NCBI RefSeq assembly: GCF_002797735.1
Contig: NZ_PGFG01000001.1
Location: 2,770,001 to 2,834,000, forward strand
DNA from: Thermoflavifilum aggregans
Lineage (GTDB): Bacteria; Bacteroidota; Bacteroidia; Chitinophagales; Chitinophagaceae
Direction of reading: 5' to 3'
DNA length: 64,000 nt
Below the pieces are notes generated by a model that was not told the DNA's origin, made no database searches, and saw nothing but the letters and a program-made list of their open reading frames with translations. How positions within the stretch are numbered: the stretch's first letter is position 1; each line of letters opens with the position of its first letter. The position numbers and the translations under genes are program-made. This document shows positions 26,734 to 35,779 of this stretch, in pieces.

Positions 26734-27369
26734 TCAAAAATCAGGAATTTGCAGATCCCTGAAATGACCATTCATCTTTATTTTTTCTCTTAGTTTTTCA
26801 ATCTCATCAATCACAGGCCTGATGTTTTTCAGATGCCTGCGCAAATACTCCTGCCGCTGGCGCTCATGCAGGAGTTCCAGCATCTGATATTCTCCTTCCA
26901 GTCCTAAGCAGGCATGATGGGCCAGATCGTAGGTGGAGAGATGGTCAATCGGTTTATCGAATGATTTTTCCAGATGCAGTTTCTGGTGAAGCCAATGCAA
27001 CGCCTGCACCAATGACTGCATGAGCCGGTGATCCCCCTCGGTATGGTTATCAGGATAATGCACAATGGCCCCGGCATAGGGCTTTTCCGGAATGTCGCGG
27101 ATCACTTCCAGAATCCGGAACACTTTCAATCCACGTGTGCGAATATCCAGACTGCCATCCGGATGGATTTTTTCAATATGCAACAGTTGCATAAGCGTGC
27201 CGTATTCATGTAACCTGCCCTTGATCACCGGAGGAATACCGAAATCTTTTCCCTGTTCAGCACACTCCCGGATCATTTGCTGATAGCGCTTTTCACGGAT
27301 ATGCAGGTTCAGCTGCTCACCGGGATACACCACAAGTTCAAGCGGAAAAATGGGAATGAAATTGGTCAT
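26734..27369 (-). CDS. LON peptidase substrate-binding (N-terminal) domain protein
   Basis: The 211-residue protein consists of a Lon N-domain only: IPIFPLELVVYPGEQLNLHIREKRY at the start, and a helical C-terminal half with REKIK. The ATPase and protease domains of Lon are absent. Such stand-alone proteins are common in Bacteroidota, but their function is not established. It shares a transcript with lptC. Confidence 0.88.
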   Translation of the reverse strand: MTNFIPIFPLELVVYPGEQLNLHIREKRYQQMIRECAEQGKDFGIPPVIKGRLHEYGTLMQLLHIEKIHPDGSLDIRTRGLKVFRILEVIRDIPEKPYAGAIVHYPDNHTEGDHRLMQSLVQALHWLHQKLHLEKSFDKPIDHLSTYDLAHHACLGLEGEYQMLELLHERQRQEYLRRHLKNIRPVIDEIEKLREKIKMNGHFRDLQIPDF

Positions 27370-27432
27370 ATTTCAATATTAATAAAAAAATCAGAATTTG
27401 CCTGCCTGTTCACGATTTGACATTTCACAGAC

Positions 27433-28191
27433 ATGCAATCCATTTCAGCGATTGTGATTACATATAATGCAGCTGCCCATTTGCAGGCCTGCCTGCAATC
27501 CCTACTACCTGTGGCTTCGGAAGTACTGGTGGTAGATAGTTTTTCCACAGACCAAACAGCTGAGATCGCACAAACTTTACCCATACGTTTTGTACGGCAT
27601 GCATGGCAAGGTTATGGCCACCAGAAAAACTGGGCTATGGAACAGGTGCAACATGATTACGTGCTGTTTATTGATGCCGATGAAGTGCTTTCACCGGAAC
27701 TACAACAATCCATCCTTGATGCCCGCCAGCAAGGACTTTCCGGATGCTATATGCTGCAAAGGTTGAATCGGTACTTCAATCGTTGGATATATCATGGCCT
27801 TGAATATCCGGATCATAAGATTCGCCTGTTTGACCGCCGAGAGGCTGCATGGAGTACAGATCCTGTACATGAAACAGTTGTTTTTAAAACCGTAGTACAA
27901 ACCCATTTGTTAAACGGGTATTTGCTGCATTATACGTATCAGGATATGCATACGCTGTGGCTGAAAATTGACCGATATGCAGAATTGGGTGCGGAAAAGC
28001 TCTATCAGCAGGGAAAAAAATCATCCTGTTGGCAATGGATTTCTCATCCTTTTGCCACATTCTGGAAAGCTTATCTGCTCAAAGCCGGATGGAAAGAGGG
28101 AACAGCAGGATTGCTGCTTGCCTTTCTTGCCGCTATCTCTGTGTTTCTGAAATACGTGCGCTTATGGCTGAAACACCATCATCTCAATTAA
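27433..28191 (+). CDS. Family 2 glycosyltransferase, WaaE/KdtX-like
   Basis: The 252-residue protein has a GT-A fold beginning ISAIVITYNAAAHLQACL, with the nucleotide-sugar motif LFIDADEVLSPE. The segment QGYGHQKNWAME and the later DPVHETVV are characteristic of the WaaE lipopolysaccharide core beta-glucosyltransferase group. The C-terminal amphipathic/hydrophobic helices (AGLLLAFLAAISVFLKYV) suggest membrane association. It probably adds a sugar to a lipid-linked or LPS core acceptor, consistent with lptC being divergently encoded 700 bases away. Confidence 0.88.
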   Translation: MQSISAIVITYNAAAHLQACLQSLLPVASEVLVVDSFSTDQTAEIAQTLPIRFVRHAWQGYGHQKNWAMEQVQHDYVLFIDADEVLSPELQQSILDARQQGLSGCYMLQRLNRYFNRWIYHGLEYPDHKIRLFDRREAAWSTDPVHETVVFKTVVQTHLLNGYLLHYTYQDMHTLWLKIDRYAELGAEKLYQQGKKSSCWQWISHPFATFWKAYLLKAGWKEGTAGLLLAFLAAISVFLKYVRLWLKHHHLN

Positions 28192-28276
28192 AAATTCTGT
28201 TAAAACTGATGGCTTATTCAACTGCAATCATTTTTGATACGTAATTTAATTTGTTTTATGTGTTATCCATTTAAAG

Positions 28277-28852
28277 ATGCATACCTTCATTTCAATTATT
28301 TTCCGATACAGATGGATGGGCATAGCTGCGATAGGGTTGTGCTGTTACGGATGCAGTTTTTCCCAACCTCAACCATCTCATCAGGTATCATCAACCATTC
28401 AATCTTTTACCATGGATCATAGCCATAATCCGTATTATTCCCGGACAGACACTACAACTTTACATGTCTCTGACGCTGAATGGAAAAAAATATTACCACC
28501 AGAAGTGTATCGAGTTGCCCGTGAAAAAGGCACGGAACCTCCATTTCACAATCGTTTTTGGAATTTCAATGGCAAAGGCACCTATTACTGTGCGGTATGC
28601 GGTAATGCACTTTTTCGCTCAGATGCCAAATTTGCCAGCAGTTGCGGATGGCCTAGCTTTTTTGAACCGGTTCGCAAAAACAGCGTTATTTATAAACCGG
28701 ATCATTCTTTCGGTATGGAACGCACCGAAGTGATCTGTGCCCGCTGTGGATCCCATTTGGGACATGTATTTGAAGACGGGCCTCCACCTACGGGTTTGCG
28801 TTATTGCATGAATTCCATCGTGCTAGATTTTGTGCCAGATAGCACACAGTAA
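28277..28852 (+). CDS. msrB: Peptide-methionine (R)-S-oxide reductase, exported lipoprotein
   Basis: The 191-residue protein carries an N-terminal hydrophobic signal with several cysteines (LCCYGC, residues 21-26), so it is likely lipid-anchored in the envelope. The MsrB domain (about 65-188) has two zinc pairs (Cys105/108 and Cys154/157), a potential resolving Cys123 in SSCGWPSF, and the catalytic Cys177 in RYCMNS. It repairs oxidised methionine in exported proteins. The usual motif is RYCINS, and the Met substitution is conservative. Confidence 0.93.
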   Translation: MHTFISIIFRYRWMGIAAIGLCCYGCSFSQPQPSHQVSSTIQSFTMDHSHNPYYSRTDTTTLHVSDAEWKKILPPEVYRVAREKGTEPPFHNRFWNFNGKGTYYCAVCGNALFRSDAKFASSCGWPSFFEPVRKNSVIYKPDHSFGMERTEVICARCGSHLGHVFEDGPPPTGLRYCMNSIVLDFVPDSTQ

Positions 28853-28945
28853 ACTTGCTTACCCGCAGGCACAGGCATCCTGCCGAATCACTTACGCATA
28901 AAAAATAAATGAACAGGGTTTTCGTTATTGCAGAAAACCCTTCAC

Positions 28946-29488
28946 ATGCTTTCCCTGATAAGCCTGATCCTGTCTGTGATGTGGGTCACTCATCCGGCCG
29001 ATCCGGGCGATCGGATTGATGTGAAACATGTGGATCCGGATAAGGTTTTTTTGCTGATTGACAAATCTCGTCATCACCTGTATGTGTATGAAGATACACG
29101 CCTACTGGCTTCGTTTCCTGCTGTGTTTGGCAGCAATGATCTGTCGGACAAAATGATGGCCGGCGATCGCAAAACACCGGAAGGTTTATTTCACATCATT
29201 GCCAAACGATATGATAATCGCTGGTGTCGTTTTCTCCTCCTCGATTATCCTACAACTGCCGATTATCAAAAGTTTAATGCACGAAAAGCTGCCCATTTGA
29301 TTCCAGAAAATGCCCAGATTGGCAGTGGTATTGGCATCCATGGTACCTGGCCTAAAGATGATTTTGTGTTTACCTACATGCAAAACTGGACCAATGGTTG
29401 TATCAGCATTCCCAATGAAGCCATCCGACAGATTTTTGAAATTGTAAAAATCGGTACACCTGTGCTGATCAAAAGACATATCCCCTGA
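28946..29488 (+). CDS. L,D-transpeptidase (YkuD family), exported
   Basis: The 180-residue protein has a YkuD domain (about residues 33-178) starting DKVFLLIDKSRHHLYVYED. The active-site His132 is in GIHGTWP and the catalytic Cys152 in NGCISIPN. These enzymes form 3-3 peptidoglycan cross-links or attach proteins to the wall. The frame is also open to a TTG at 28928, which would add MQKTLH and give the signal peptide a positive n-region, so that start should be considered. Confidence 0.88.
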   Translation: MLSLISLILSVMWVTHPADPGDRIDVKHVDPDKVFLLIDKSRHHLYVYEDTRLLASFPAVFGSNDLSDKMMAGDRKTPEGLFHIIAKRYDNRWCRFLLLDYPTTADYQKFNARKAAHLIPENAQIGSGIGIHGTWPKDDFVFTYMQNWTNGCISIPNEAIRQIFEIVKIGTPVLIKRHIP

Positions 29489-29666
29489 TCACTTCTGCAC
29501 ACCAGACAATTTATTTCCATATTCGAAATGCACATATAAACAATTATGATGTGGAAGCAACCTTCCAGAAAATAAATTTTCATTTTTCAAATCCGGGCAC
29601 AAAGATGTTTCGTAATTAATATCAGATTCGTCAAACTGATTTGTTCATCTTTAAAACAATATCATT

Positions 29667-30362
29667 ATGAAACATCAGAATGTGCCTGTTTCACAGGATC
29701 AGATGCTCATGCAGAAATTACCACGCAGAGCTTTTCTTCGTTATGCAGGTTTGGGATCCGTTGGCATCACTGCATTGATGATGGCTGCCAGCTGCCATAA
29801 AGATCACAACAGTTCACCTTCTGCAGAAGAAGTGACACTGGGTAGTGGTGATGTAGGAATCCTGAATTATGCTTATGCTCTTGAACAACTGGAAGCTGCA
29901 TTTTACACACAGGTCGTGCAAACACCATACAGTGGTATAACCGATATGGAATTATCCTTTTTTACGGATATCCGGGATCATGAAATTGCACACCGCGAAT
30001 TTTTCAAGGCTGCATTGAGTACCAATGCAATTGCGAGCCTGCAGTTTGATTTCAGCAGCATCAATTTCAGCAGCCGCAGCAGTGTCATTGCAACAGCAAA
30101 AGCGTTTGAAGATCTTGGCGTTTCAGCTTACAATGGTGCCGGTGTGTATTTGCAAACACCTGATTATCTGACGCTGGCCGGTAAGATTGTGTCTGTAGAA
30201 GCACGCCATGCTGCCTATCTGCGTGAACTGGTGATGACCGATACTTTTGTGGATACTGATGTAGTAGATCAAAACGGACTTGATTTATCGCGTAAACCAT
30301 CTGAAGTATTGGCTATTGCCAAAACATATATTAAAACACAAATCAACAGTCAGTTACCTTAA
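29667..30362 (+). CDS. Exported ferritin-like domain protein 1 (Tat lipoprotein)
   Basis: The 231-residue protein starts with a twin-arginine signal (PRRAFLRYAG, residues 19-28) ending in lipobox AASC (Cys43), suggesting folded export and lipid anchoring. The mature region is a four-helix ferritin-like bundle with an early Glu in LEQLEAAFY and two ExxH motifs (DHEIAH and VEARHA), the pattern of a diiron site. It matches the bacterial Ferritin_2 family, of unknown role. Together with the next gene it forms a paralogous pair 36 bases apart. Confidence 0.85.
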   Translation: MKHQNVPVSQDQMLMQKLPRRAFLRYAGLGSVGITALMMAASCHKDHNSSPSAEEVTLGSGDVGILNYAYALEQLEAAFYTQVVQTPYSGITDMELSFFTDIRDHEIAHREFFKAALSTNAIASLQFDFSSINFSSRSSVIATAKAFEDLGVSAYNGAGVYLQTPDYLTLAGKIVSVEARHAAYLRELVMTDTFVDTDVVDQNGLDLSRKPSEVLAIAKTYIKTQINSQLP

Positions 30363-30398
30363 TCACATGATTTTCAAACATTCTAAAATCATTGTACC

Positions 30399-31238
30399 AT
30401 GAATATGTATCGTATTTTCCGGGCTATCGAAGACATAGATCCCGAAGTGTATGAACGCATCAATACACGACGCGAAGCCATGAAAGAATTTGCGCATGTG
30501 GGCAAAAAGCTTTCTCTTGCAGCTCTGCCGCTTGCGCTGGGCGCAATGTTGAACAAGGCTTACGGACAAAGCAATTCTACTGCCAGCGTGGTAGATATCC
30601 TGAATTATGCACTCACACTCGAATATCTGGAAGCTACTTTCTACAGCATGGGAGCTGCCCAGGGCAGTGCTTTGATTCCAAATGCGAATGATCTGACAGC
30701 CATTCAGAAAATCAGTGCCGATGAAACGGCACATGTAAACTTTCTGAAAGCCGTGATTCCGCAACTGGGAGGCACACCGGTAAATAAGCCCAATTTTGAT
30801 TTCACCGCCAATGGCACATTCCCCGATGTATTTTCCAACTATCAGACTTTCCTGGCTGTGGCGCAGGCTTTCGAGGATACGGGTGTACGTGCCTATAAAG
30901 GGCAAGCAGCCAATGTAATCAGCAACAGCACAGTATTGCAGGCTGCGCTGGATATTCATTCCGTGGAAGCCAGGCATGCCTCCAAAATCAGGCTCATGCG
31001 CCGGCTGAACGGATTCAGCAGTACCGTGAAACCCTGGATTACAGGCAATGATACCGGTGGCATTGGATCGTCCGTACAGCCCGTATATGCAGGTGAAGAT
31101 AATACAATTCAGGCGGGTGTGCAGATCACAGGTATAGGTGGACTTTCCATCAGCGCCAGTGCAGCTTCCGAGGCCTTCGATGAACCTCTGGATATGCAGT
31201 CAGTACTCGCTATAGCCAGCTTATTCATTAAATCCTGA
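30399..31238 (+). CDS. Exported ferritin-like domain protein 2
   Basis: This 279-residue paralogue of the preceding gene keeps the same diiron pattern: LEYLEATFY, SADETAH and VEARHA. Its N-terminus contains RREAMKEFAHVGKKLSLAALPLALGAM, which resembles a weak Tat signal ending at YGQ. There is an insert of about 45 Gly/Ser/Ala-rich residues near the C-terminus that the first copy lacks. Helical ferritin-like proteins of this type may store or oxidise iron or protect against peroxide in the envelope, but this is inference. Confidence 0.83.
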   Translation: MNMYRIFRAIEDIDPEVYERINTRREAMKEFAHVGKKLSLAALPLALGAMLNKAYGQSNSTASVVDILNYALTLEYLEATFYSMGAAQGSALIPNANDLTAIQKISADETAHVNFLKAVIPQLGGTPVNKPNFDFTANGTFPDVFSNYQTFLAVAQAFEDTGVRAYKGQAANVISNSTVLQAALDIHSVEARHASKIRLMRRLNGFSSTVKPWITGNDTGGIGSSVQPVYAGEDNTIQAGVQITGIGGLSISASAASEAFDEPLDMQSVLAIASLFIKS

Positions 31239-31268
31239 ACACTGATCATAGCATAAATGGGTTGGAGA

Positions 31269-31297
31269 AAGGCCCGTCTGATCTGCAGGCGGGCCTT
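31269..31297 (+). terminator. Rho-independent terminator after the ferritin-like pair
   Basis: AAGGCCCGTCTG pairs with CAGGCGGGCCTT (12 bp, one wobble) around ATCTG, followed by ATTTAATTTTATT. It is the clearest intrinsic terminator in the window and separates this unit from the convergent proC. Confidence 0.85.
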
Positions 31298-31305
31298 ATT
31301 TAATT

Positions 31306-32118
31306 TTATTCATCTCTGGCAATTTTACGGTATGAAACCGTGATACCTTTGATGAGAGATGAACTGAAACCCTGATGTTCCATTTCATTCAAACCTGCTA
31401 TAGTACAACCCTTCGGAGTAGTTACCTTGTCAATTTCTTCTTCGGGATGACGATTGCCACGTATAAGCAATTCAGCTGCACCTTTTACAGTTTGTGCTGC
31501 AATCAGATTGGCTGTCCGGGCATCAAAGCCAATTTCGATACCACCCTGTATGCTGGCACGGATGAAACGCAAGGCATACGCAATCCCACAGGCTCCGAGA
31601 ATGGTAGCGGCATCCATGAGTTTTTCATCAATCACAATAGCCTTGCCTAACTGATTGAATAATTGTTCCGTCCAGGTAATCTGTTCAGGTGTTGCTTTTT
31701 TGAAACTCAGGCAGGTCATGGATTCGCGAATAGCTATGGCTGTATTGGGCATGGCCCGGATAACGGCTACAGGCTTAGCCAGCAAGGCATTTAATTCATC
31801 AATCGTTACTCCTGTCACTACACTGATCAGCAAATGCTTGTCGGGATGCAGCACCGGAGCCACTTCGGTAAGCACATCTTTTACATTGTATGGTTTTACA
31901 GCCAGAATCACTACATCGGCCTGCTGAACTGCTGCCGGATTGCTGGTGAGCAGCTGTACGCCTTTTTGTTCCAGATAGCGGATAGGAGCAAGATTGCGAC
32001 GGGTAATAATCAGCTGATCAGGCAACAGAAAACCCGTTTGCAACAAACCTTCGGCAATTGATGTACCCAGATTGCCCCCGCCAATAATCGCAATCCGGGA
32101 AATAGCAATAGACGACAT
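31306..32118 (-). CDS. proC: Pyrroline-5-carboxylate reductase
   Basis: The 270-residue enzyme performs the last step of proline synthesis with NAD(P)H. It has a Rossmann motif IAIIGGGNLGTSIAEGL, the segment VILAVKPYNVKDVL, and the C-terminal signature TTPKGCTIAGLNEME, which forms the substrate site. ATG 32118 is preferred because a -7-like element (TAACTTTA at 32141-32148, minus strand) would place the transcript start just upstream. ATG 32139 would add seven residues. Confidence 0.94.
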   Translation of the reverse strand: MSSIAISRIAIIGGGNLGTSIAEGLLQTGFLLPDQLIITRRNLAPIRYLEQKGVQLLTSNPAAVQQADVVILAVKPYNVKDVLTEVAPVLHPDKHLLISVVTGVTIDELNALLAKPVAVIRAMPNTAIAIRESMTCLSFKKATPEQITWTEQLFNQLGKAIVIDEKLMDAATILGACGIAYALRFIRASIQGGIEIGFDARTANLIAAQTVKGAAELLIRGNRHPEEEIDKVTTPKGCTIAGLNEMEHQGFSSSLIKGITVSYRKIARDE

Positions 32119-32140
32119 AGGGATTGCTTTTGAAAACATG

Positions 32141-32148
32141 TAAAGTTA
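32141..32148 (-). promoter_or_regulatory. Near-consensus -7 element for proC
   Basis: TAACTTTA on the minus strand differs from TAnnTTTG only at the last base and lies 23 bases before ATG 32118. Confidence 0.4.
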
Positions 32149-32201
32149 ACGGGAAAACATTAGAAAGATTCTTAAAAAAAATGAAGAATGGAGTATTTCA
32201 T

Positions 32202-33218
32202 CTAACAAACCTCCGTAGGCTGGGGAGCAAATTTTCCGGAACTATACTGAAAAGCTATTTCATGCAGGATGTCTTCTACTTCTGCAAGGCTCGTTGCCTG
32301 CATCAGCCTAGCTTTATACTCACGGATAGCAGGCAGATTCTTGAAATAATGTCCATAATGGCACCGCATTTCCACCACACCGATACGTTCACCTTTCCAG
32401 GCCACAGCTGCATGCAGATGCTTCAGGCATACCTGCACTCTTTCGGTGATATCGGGTGGGGGTAAATGTTTGCCGGTTTGCAGGAAATATTTGATTTCAC
32501 GGAAAATCCAGGGATAACCAATGGCTGCGCGGCCTATCATAATACCATCCACACCGTATCGCTGCTTCATTTCAAGCGCTTTTTCGGGACTATCTACATC
32601 TCCATTGCCAAACACAGGGATATGGATGCGCGGATTATTTTTCACCTCCCCTATCAATGTCCAGTCGGCCACGCCCTTGTACATCTGGGTGCGGGTTCGA
32701 CCGTGAATGGTGATGGCTTGAATGCCCACATCCTGCAGCCGCTCGGCCACCTCCACAATATTTTTTGATTGTTCATCCCATCCCAGGCGGGTTTTTACCG
32801 TCACCGGCAAACGGGTGGCCTTCACCACAGCAGCCGTGAGTTTCACCATCTTCGGTACATCTTTCAGGATGGCCGCACCGGCACCCTTACATACCACTTT
32901 TTTTACCGGACAACCGTAATTGATATCAAGCAGATCAGGCTGAGCCGCCTCCACAATCCGGGCTGCTTCGGCCATCGCTTCATCATCTCCACCAAAAATC
33001 TGAATGCCAATGGGGCGTTCTGCATCAAAAATATCCAGCTTCTTGCGGCTTTTGATGGCATCGCGGATCAGCCCCTCTGAAGAAACAAATTCGGTGTACA
33101 TCAAATCGGCTCCCTGCTCCTTGCATACAGCACGGAAGGGTGGATCGCTCACGTCTTCCATGGGCGCCAGCAACAACGGAAAATCAGGCAGCTCAATATG
33201 TGCAATTCTCACCGGCAT
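32202..33218 (-). CDS. dusB: tRNA-dihydrouridine synthase B
   Basis: The 338-residue flavoenzyme reduces uridines in the tRNA D-loop. It has the FMN-barrel start LLLAPMEDVSDPPFR, the catalytic Cys in DINYGCP, the VKTRLGWD and ITIHGRTRTQ strands, and the phosphate-binding GDVDSPEKA to IGRAAIG region. The C-terminal helical domain carries HYGHYFKNLP. ATG 33218 is preferred over a TTG two codons upstream, and a promoter lies at 33245-33252. Confidence 0.95.
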   Translation of the reverse strand: MPVRIAHIELPDFPLLLAPMEDVSDPPFRAVCKEQGADLMYTEFVSSEGLIRDAIKSRKKLDIFDAERPIGIQIFGGDDEAMAEAARIVEAAQPDLLDINYGCPVKKVVCKGAGAAILKDVPKMVKLTAAVVKATRLPVTVKTRLGWDEQSKNIVEVAERLQDVGIQAITIHGRTRTQMYKGVADWTLIGEVKNNPRIHIPVFGNGDVDSPEKALEMKQRYGVDGIMIGRAAIGYPWIFREIKYFLQTGKHLPPPDITERVQVCLKHLHAAVAWKGERIGVVEMRCHYGHYFKNLPAIREYKARLMQATSLAEVEDILHEIAFQYSSGKFAPQPTEVC

Positions 33219-33244
33219 AACCAACCAATCAAATTCCTTCTTTG

Positions 33245-33252
33245 CAAAGTTA
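33245..33252 (-). promoter_or_regulatory. Bacteroidota -7 element for dusB
   Basis: TAACTTTG on the minus strand is a perfect TAnnTTTG match, 27 bases before the dusB ATG. Confidence 0.5.
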
Positions 33253-33298
33253 CACCCTCAGCTCCACATTCATCCGTTATCCACTGCCGATATCCATT

Positions 33299-33850
33299 TT
33301 AATGCGGATAGTATGGAGAAATAAGTACATATACCAGCACACCAGTAACTGCTACATAAAACCAGAGCGGCCAGGTAATGCGGGCAATTTTTTTATGTCT
33401 GTCAAATCTTCCCTGCAGGGCTCTTACCAGTGTAATCAGTACCAAAGGCACTATCACTGCTGCCAGTAAGATATGGGTAATTAAAATAAAAAAATACACA
33501 TACCGGATGATACCCTTTCCTCCAAAATGAGTTTCAGGTGCCAGGCTGTGATAAATGACATAGGAAATCAAAAAAAGCACAGAAAGCGCTACGGCGGCCA
33601 GATTGCAACGCATATGCCATTGGCGTTGACCATGTTTAATGAAATACAAACTTGCAAGCAACAAAATTGCCGTCACGGAATTGCAGATGGCATTGAAGAA
33701 AGGCAGGATAGTCAACCGGAATCCCACACGGATGTCGGGATGCGGAAGAACGAAAAGTGCAGCAACTACCAGCGGAATGACCACCGAAATTGCAACGATC
33801 ACACCCGTGTAGGAACGTTGAACCACATTTTTTTGTTCATCCATATTCAT
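33299..33850 (-). CDS. DUF420 family membrane protein (oxidase-associated)
   Basis: The 183-residue protein has five predicted helices and the DUF420 pattern with HMRCNLAAVALSVLFLISYVIYH and THILLAAVIVPLVLITLVRAL. DUF420 proteins include CtaM, needed for assembly of some haem-copper oxidases, and typically sit at the end of cox operons, as here. ATG 33850 is chosen over a TTG at 33868. It starts 20 bases after the SCO-like gene. Confidence 0.88.
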   Translation of the reverse strand: MNMDEQKNVVQRSYTGVIVAISVVIPLVVAALFVLPHPDIRVGFRLTILPFFNAICNSVTAILLLASLYFIKHGQRQWHMRCNLAAVALSVLFLISYVIYHSLAPETHFGGKGIIRYVYFFILITHILLAAVIVPLVLITLVRALQGRFDRHKKIARITWPLWFYVAVTGVLVYVLISPYYPH

Positions 33851-33870
33851 GATCGGATTTAAATTCAATT

Positions 33871-34548
33871 TTATTTTTTCTTTTCTTTTTCAAGCATCAG
33901 CAAAGCAATATCATTCATGCATATCGGCAGCTGACTGCTATCAGCCGGGTCATAAAATCCTCTTACATATTGATGTTTATCAAGTAAAACCCATGAAGTG
34001 GTATCAGAAAGCTGTTCCAAAGGCAAATTGATGCCCATATCAAATAACATCTGATTGAGTTGATCCACATGCGCAGAATCCGTTGTGAGAAACCACCAGC
34101 TGTCCTCATCAATCTGCAACTGATTGGCAACGGCTTTCATGATGTCCACACGATCATCACGGGGATTATAGGAAATAGTGAGCATCAGCAATGCAGAATC
34201 ATTTTTATGAAAAGCATCCTGTACCATTTTCATAGGCTTCAACCAGTGATAACCTGAATCATCCTGACAGCTAAAACAATAAAAACTGATCAGCACAACT
34301 TTACCCTGTAAATCCCTAAGCGTAACTACATGCCGGAGTTGGTTGATAAAATGGATTTCATTCAACCGATAATACATGGTATCATACACCCATCCCTGAG
34401 GCGTACGGGTAGAATCAACGCGATCAAAATAATAACCCGGCATATTTAGGTCACGCTTGCTGAAATGTACCATTGCCCAGAAACCAATCAATGGCAACAG
34501 GATGATAAGCACCAAGCCTAATATCATTTTTTGATTGCGTCTCTGCAT
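33871..34548 (-). CDS. SCO1/SenC-like protein with degenerate copper site
   Basis: The 225-residue protein has an N-terminal membrane anchor (residues about 8-26) and a thioredoxin-like SCO domain. In place of the CPxxCP motif it has FYCFSCQD, so Cys91 and Cys94 form a CxxC pair rather than CxxxC. The histidine that completes the copper site is absent: the matching strand reads DTTSWVLLDKHQYVRGFYD, where the canonical paralogue at 49744 has VHSQWWALVDKH. It may act as a thiol oxidoreductase for CuA assembly rather than as a copper carrier. It is the penultimate gene of the oxidase operon. Confidence 0.8.
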   Translation of the reverse strand: MQRRNQKMILGLVLIILLPLIGFWAMVHFSKRDLNMPGYYFDRVDSTRTPQGWVYDTMYYRLNEIHFINQLRHVVTLRDLQGKVVLISFYCFSCQDDSGYHWLKPMKMVQDAFHKNDSALLMLTISYNPRDDRVDIMKAVANQLQIDEDSWWFLTTDSAHVDQLNQMLFDMGINLPLEQLSDTTSWVLLDKHQYVRGFYDPADSSQLPICMNDIALLMLEKEKKK

Positions 34549-34654
34549 GAGGAGTTTGTTGTGGTAAAACGAATTTCGGGAAAATAAAAATAAATATGCA
34601 GGATGTTGGTTGCATCCTGCATAAAAATATTTGAATTTAATCTACCAATGCCGG

Positions 34655-35053
34655 TCAGGGAGCTGGAGTCACCTGTTCAGTCTGCGTGACGCGGCGCTCC
34701 CGGTCCACACGCCATGAATTTCCATCGGTTAAAAAAGCTGTGATAAACCAGATGAAAAGCAGGAGTGGAATCATGACGGAAAGAATGAGGTTCTTTACTT
34801 CATGACGGAGATGCATGAATTCAGCTACAATGTAAAATGCTTTGACCAGTGTGAGGCTCAGAAAAATTACATTTCGTAACAACACGGGAGGCACACCAAA
34901 AACGTAATGAACCGTAGCCAAAGCAATTTCCACGAGTGTTACAATCAGTAAGATCCAGAATACACGCCAGATACGGGCTACGGTCGAATCAAACGCATGC
35001 GCGCTTTCATCTTCCAGCGTCGCTGCCAGCGTTGTCTGTTGTTCCATTTCCAT
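34655..35053 (-). CDS. Cytochrome c oxidase subunit IV (prokaryotic type)
   Basis: The 132-residue protein has three membrane helices, starting IWRVFWILLIVTLVEIALA, with the conserved KAFYIVAEFMHLRHE segment of the bacterial COX4_pro family. It is an accessory subunit of aa3-type oxidases. The order III-III-IV and the 23-base spacing support this call. Confidence 0.88.
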   Translation of the reverse strand: MEMEQQTTLAATLEDESAHAFDSTVARIWRVFWILLIVTLVEIALATVHYVFGVPPVLLRNVIFLSLTLVKAFYIVAEFMHLRHEVKNLILSVMIPLLLFIWFITAFLTDGNSWRVDRERRVTQTEQVTPAP

Positions 35054-35076
35054 ATCTACAGCTTTTTAATCTGAAA

Positions 35077-35757
35077 TTACAAAAGATAAAAACAGGTGAA
35101 CACAAACACCCAGACCAGGTCCACAAAATGCCAGTATAAGCCAACTTTTTCTACCATTTCATAATGACCCCGGCGATCATAGGTACCTTTCAAAACATTA
35201 ATTAAAACAATAGTATTGATTACAACTCCCGAAAATACATGTCCTCCATGAAAACCAGTAATGGTGAAAAAGAATGCGCCAAATGCAGCGGGGCCGGGCG
35301 TATGGTGACCATTGACGATGGGGCCAAACATATTATGCGATATGGTAGTACCTCCTTCAATCAAATGCGTCCATTCATAAGCCTGGCAGCTTAAAAACAA
35401 AATACCTCCCAGAATGGTTAGGGACAGCCACTTGGCCACATCTTTGCGCCTGCGCAGATGACCTGCATGTACAGCAAGCACCATGGTTACCGAACTCATA
35501 ATGAGAATAAAGGTCATTAAACTCACAAACACCAGTGGTAACTTGGCATTGATAAAAGGAGCCTTGTCGAATACCTCATTCGGATCGGGCCAATAGCTGG
35601 CACTCAGGCGGGTGGTGCCATAGGAAATTAAAAATGCACCAAACGTAAAAGCGTCTGACATCAGGAAAAACCACATCATCAGCTTGCCATAGCTGACGTT
35701 GTAAGGAGAAACTCCTCCTTTCCAGTTCACTTTCTGCGTGCTTGCAATCGTACTCAT
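35077..35757 (-). CDS. Cytochrome c oxidase subunit III (second copy)
   Basis: The 226-residue protein has the subunit III fold, with MMWFFLMSDAFTFGAFLISYG near the start, the core FFTITGFHGGHVFSGV and the C-terminal WHFVDLVWVFVFTCFY. A short insert around ISHNMFGPIVNGHHTPGP separates the helices. ATG 35757 is used. The longer frame would overlap the first subunit III gene. Two adjacent subunit III genes are common in Bacteroidota oxidase operons. Confidence 0.92.
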   Translation of the reverse strand: MSTIASTQKVNWKGGVSPYNVSYGKLMMWFFLMSDAFTFGAFLISYGTTRLSASYWPDPNEVFDKAPFINAKLPLVFVSLMTFILIMSSVTMVLAVHAGHLRRRKDVAKWLSLTILGGILFLSCQAYEWTHLIEGGTTISHNMFGPIVNGHHTPGPAAFGAFFFTITGFHGGHVFSGVVINTIVLINVLKGTYDRRGHYEMVEKVGLYWHFVDLVWVFVFTCFYLL

Positions 35758-35779
35758 AACATTGGACAATTTCAATTGT

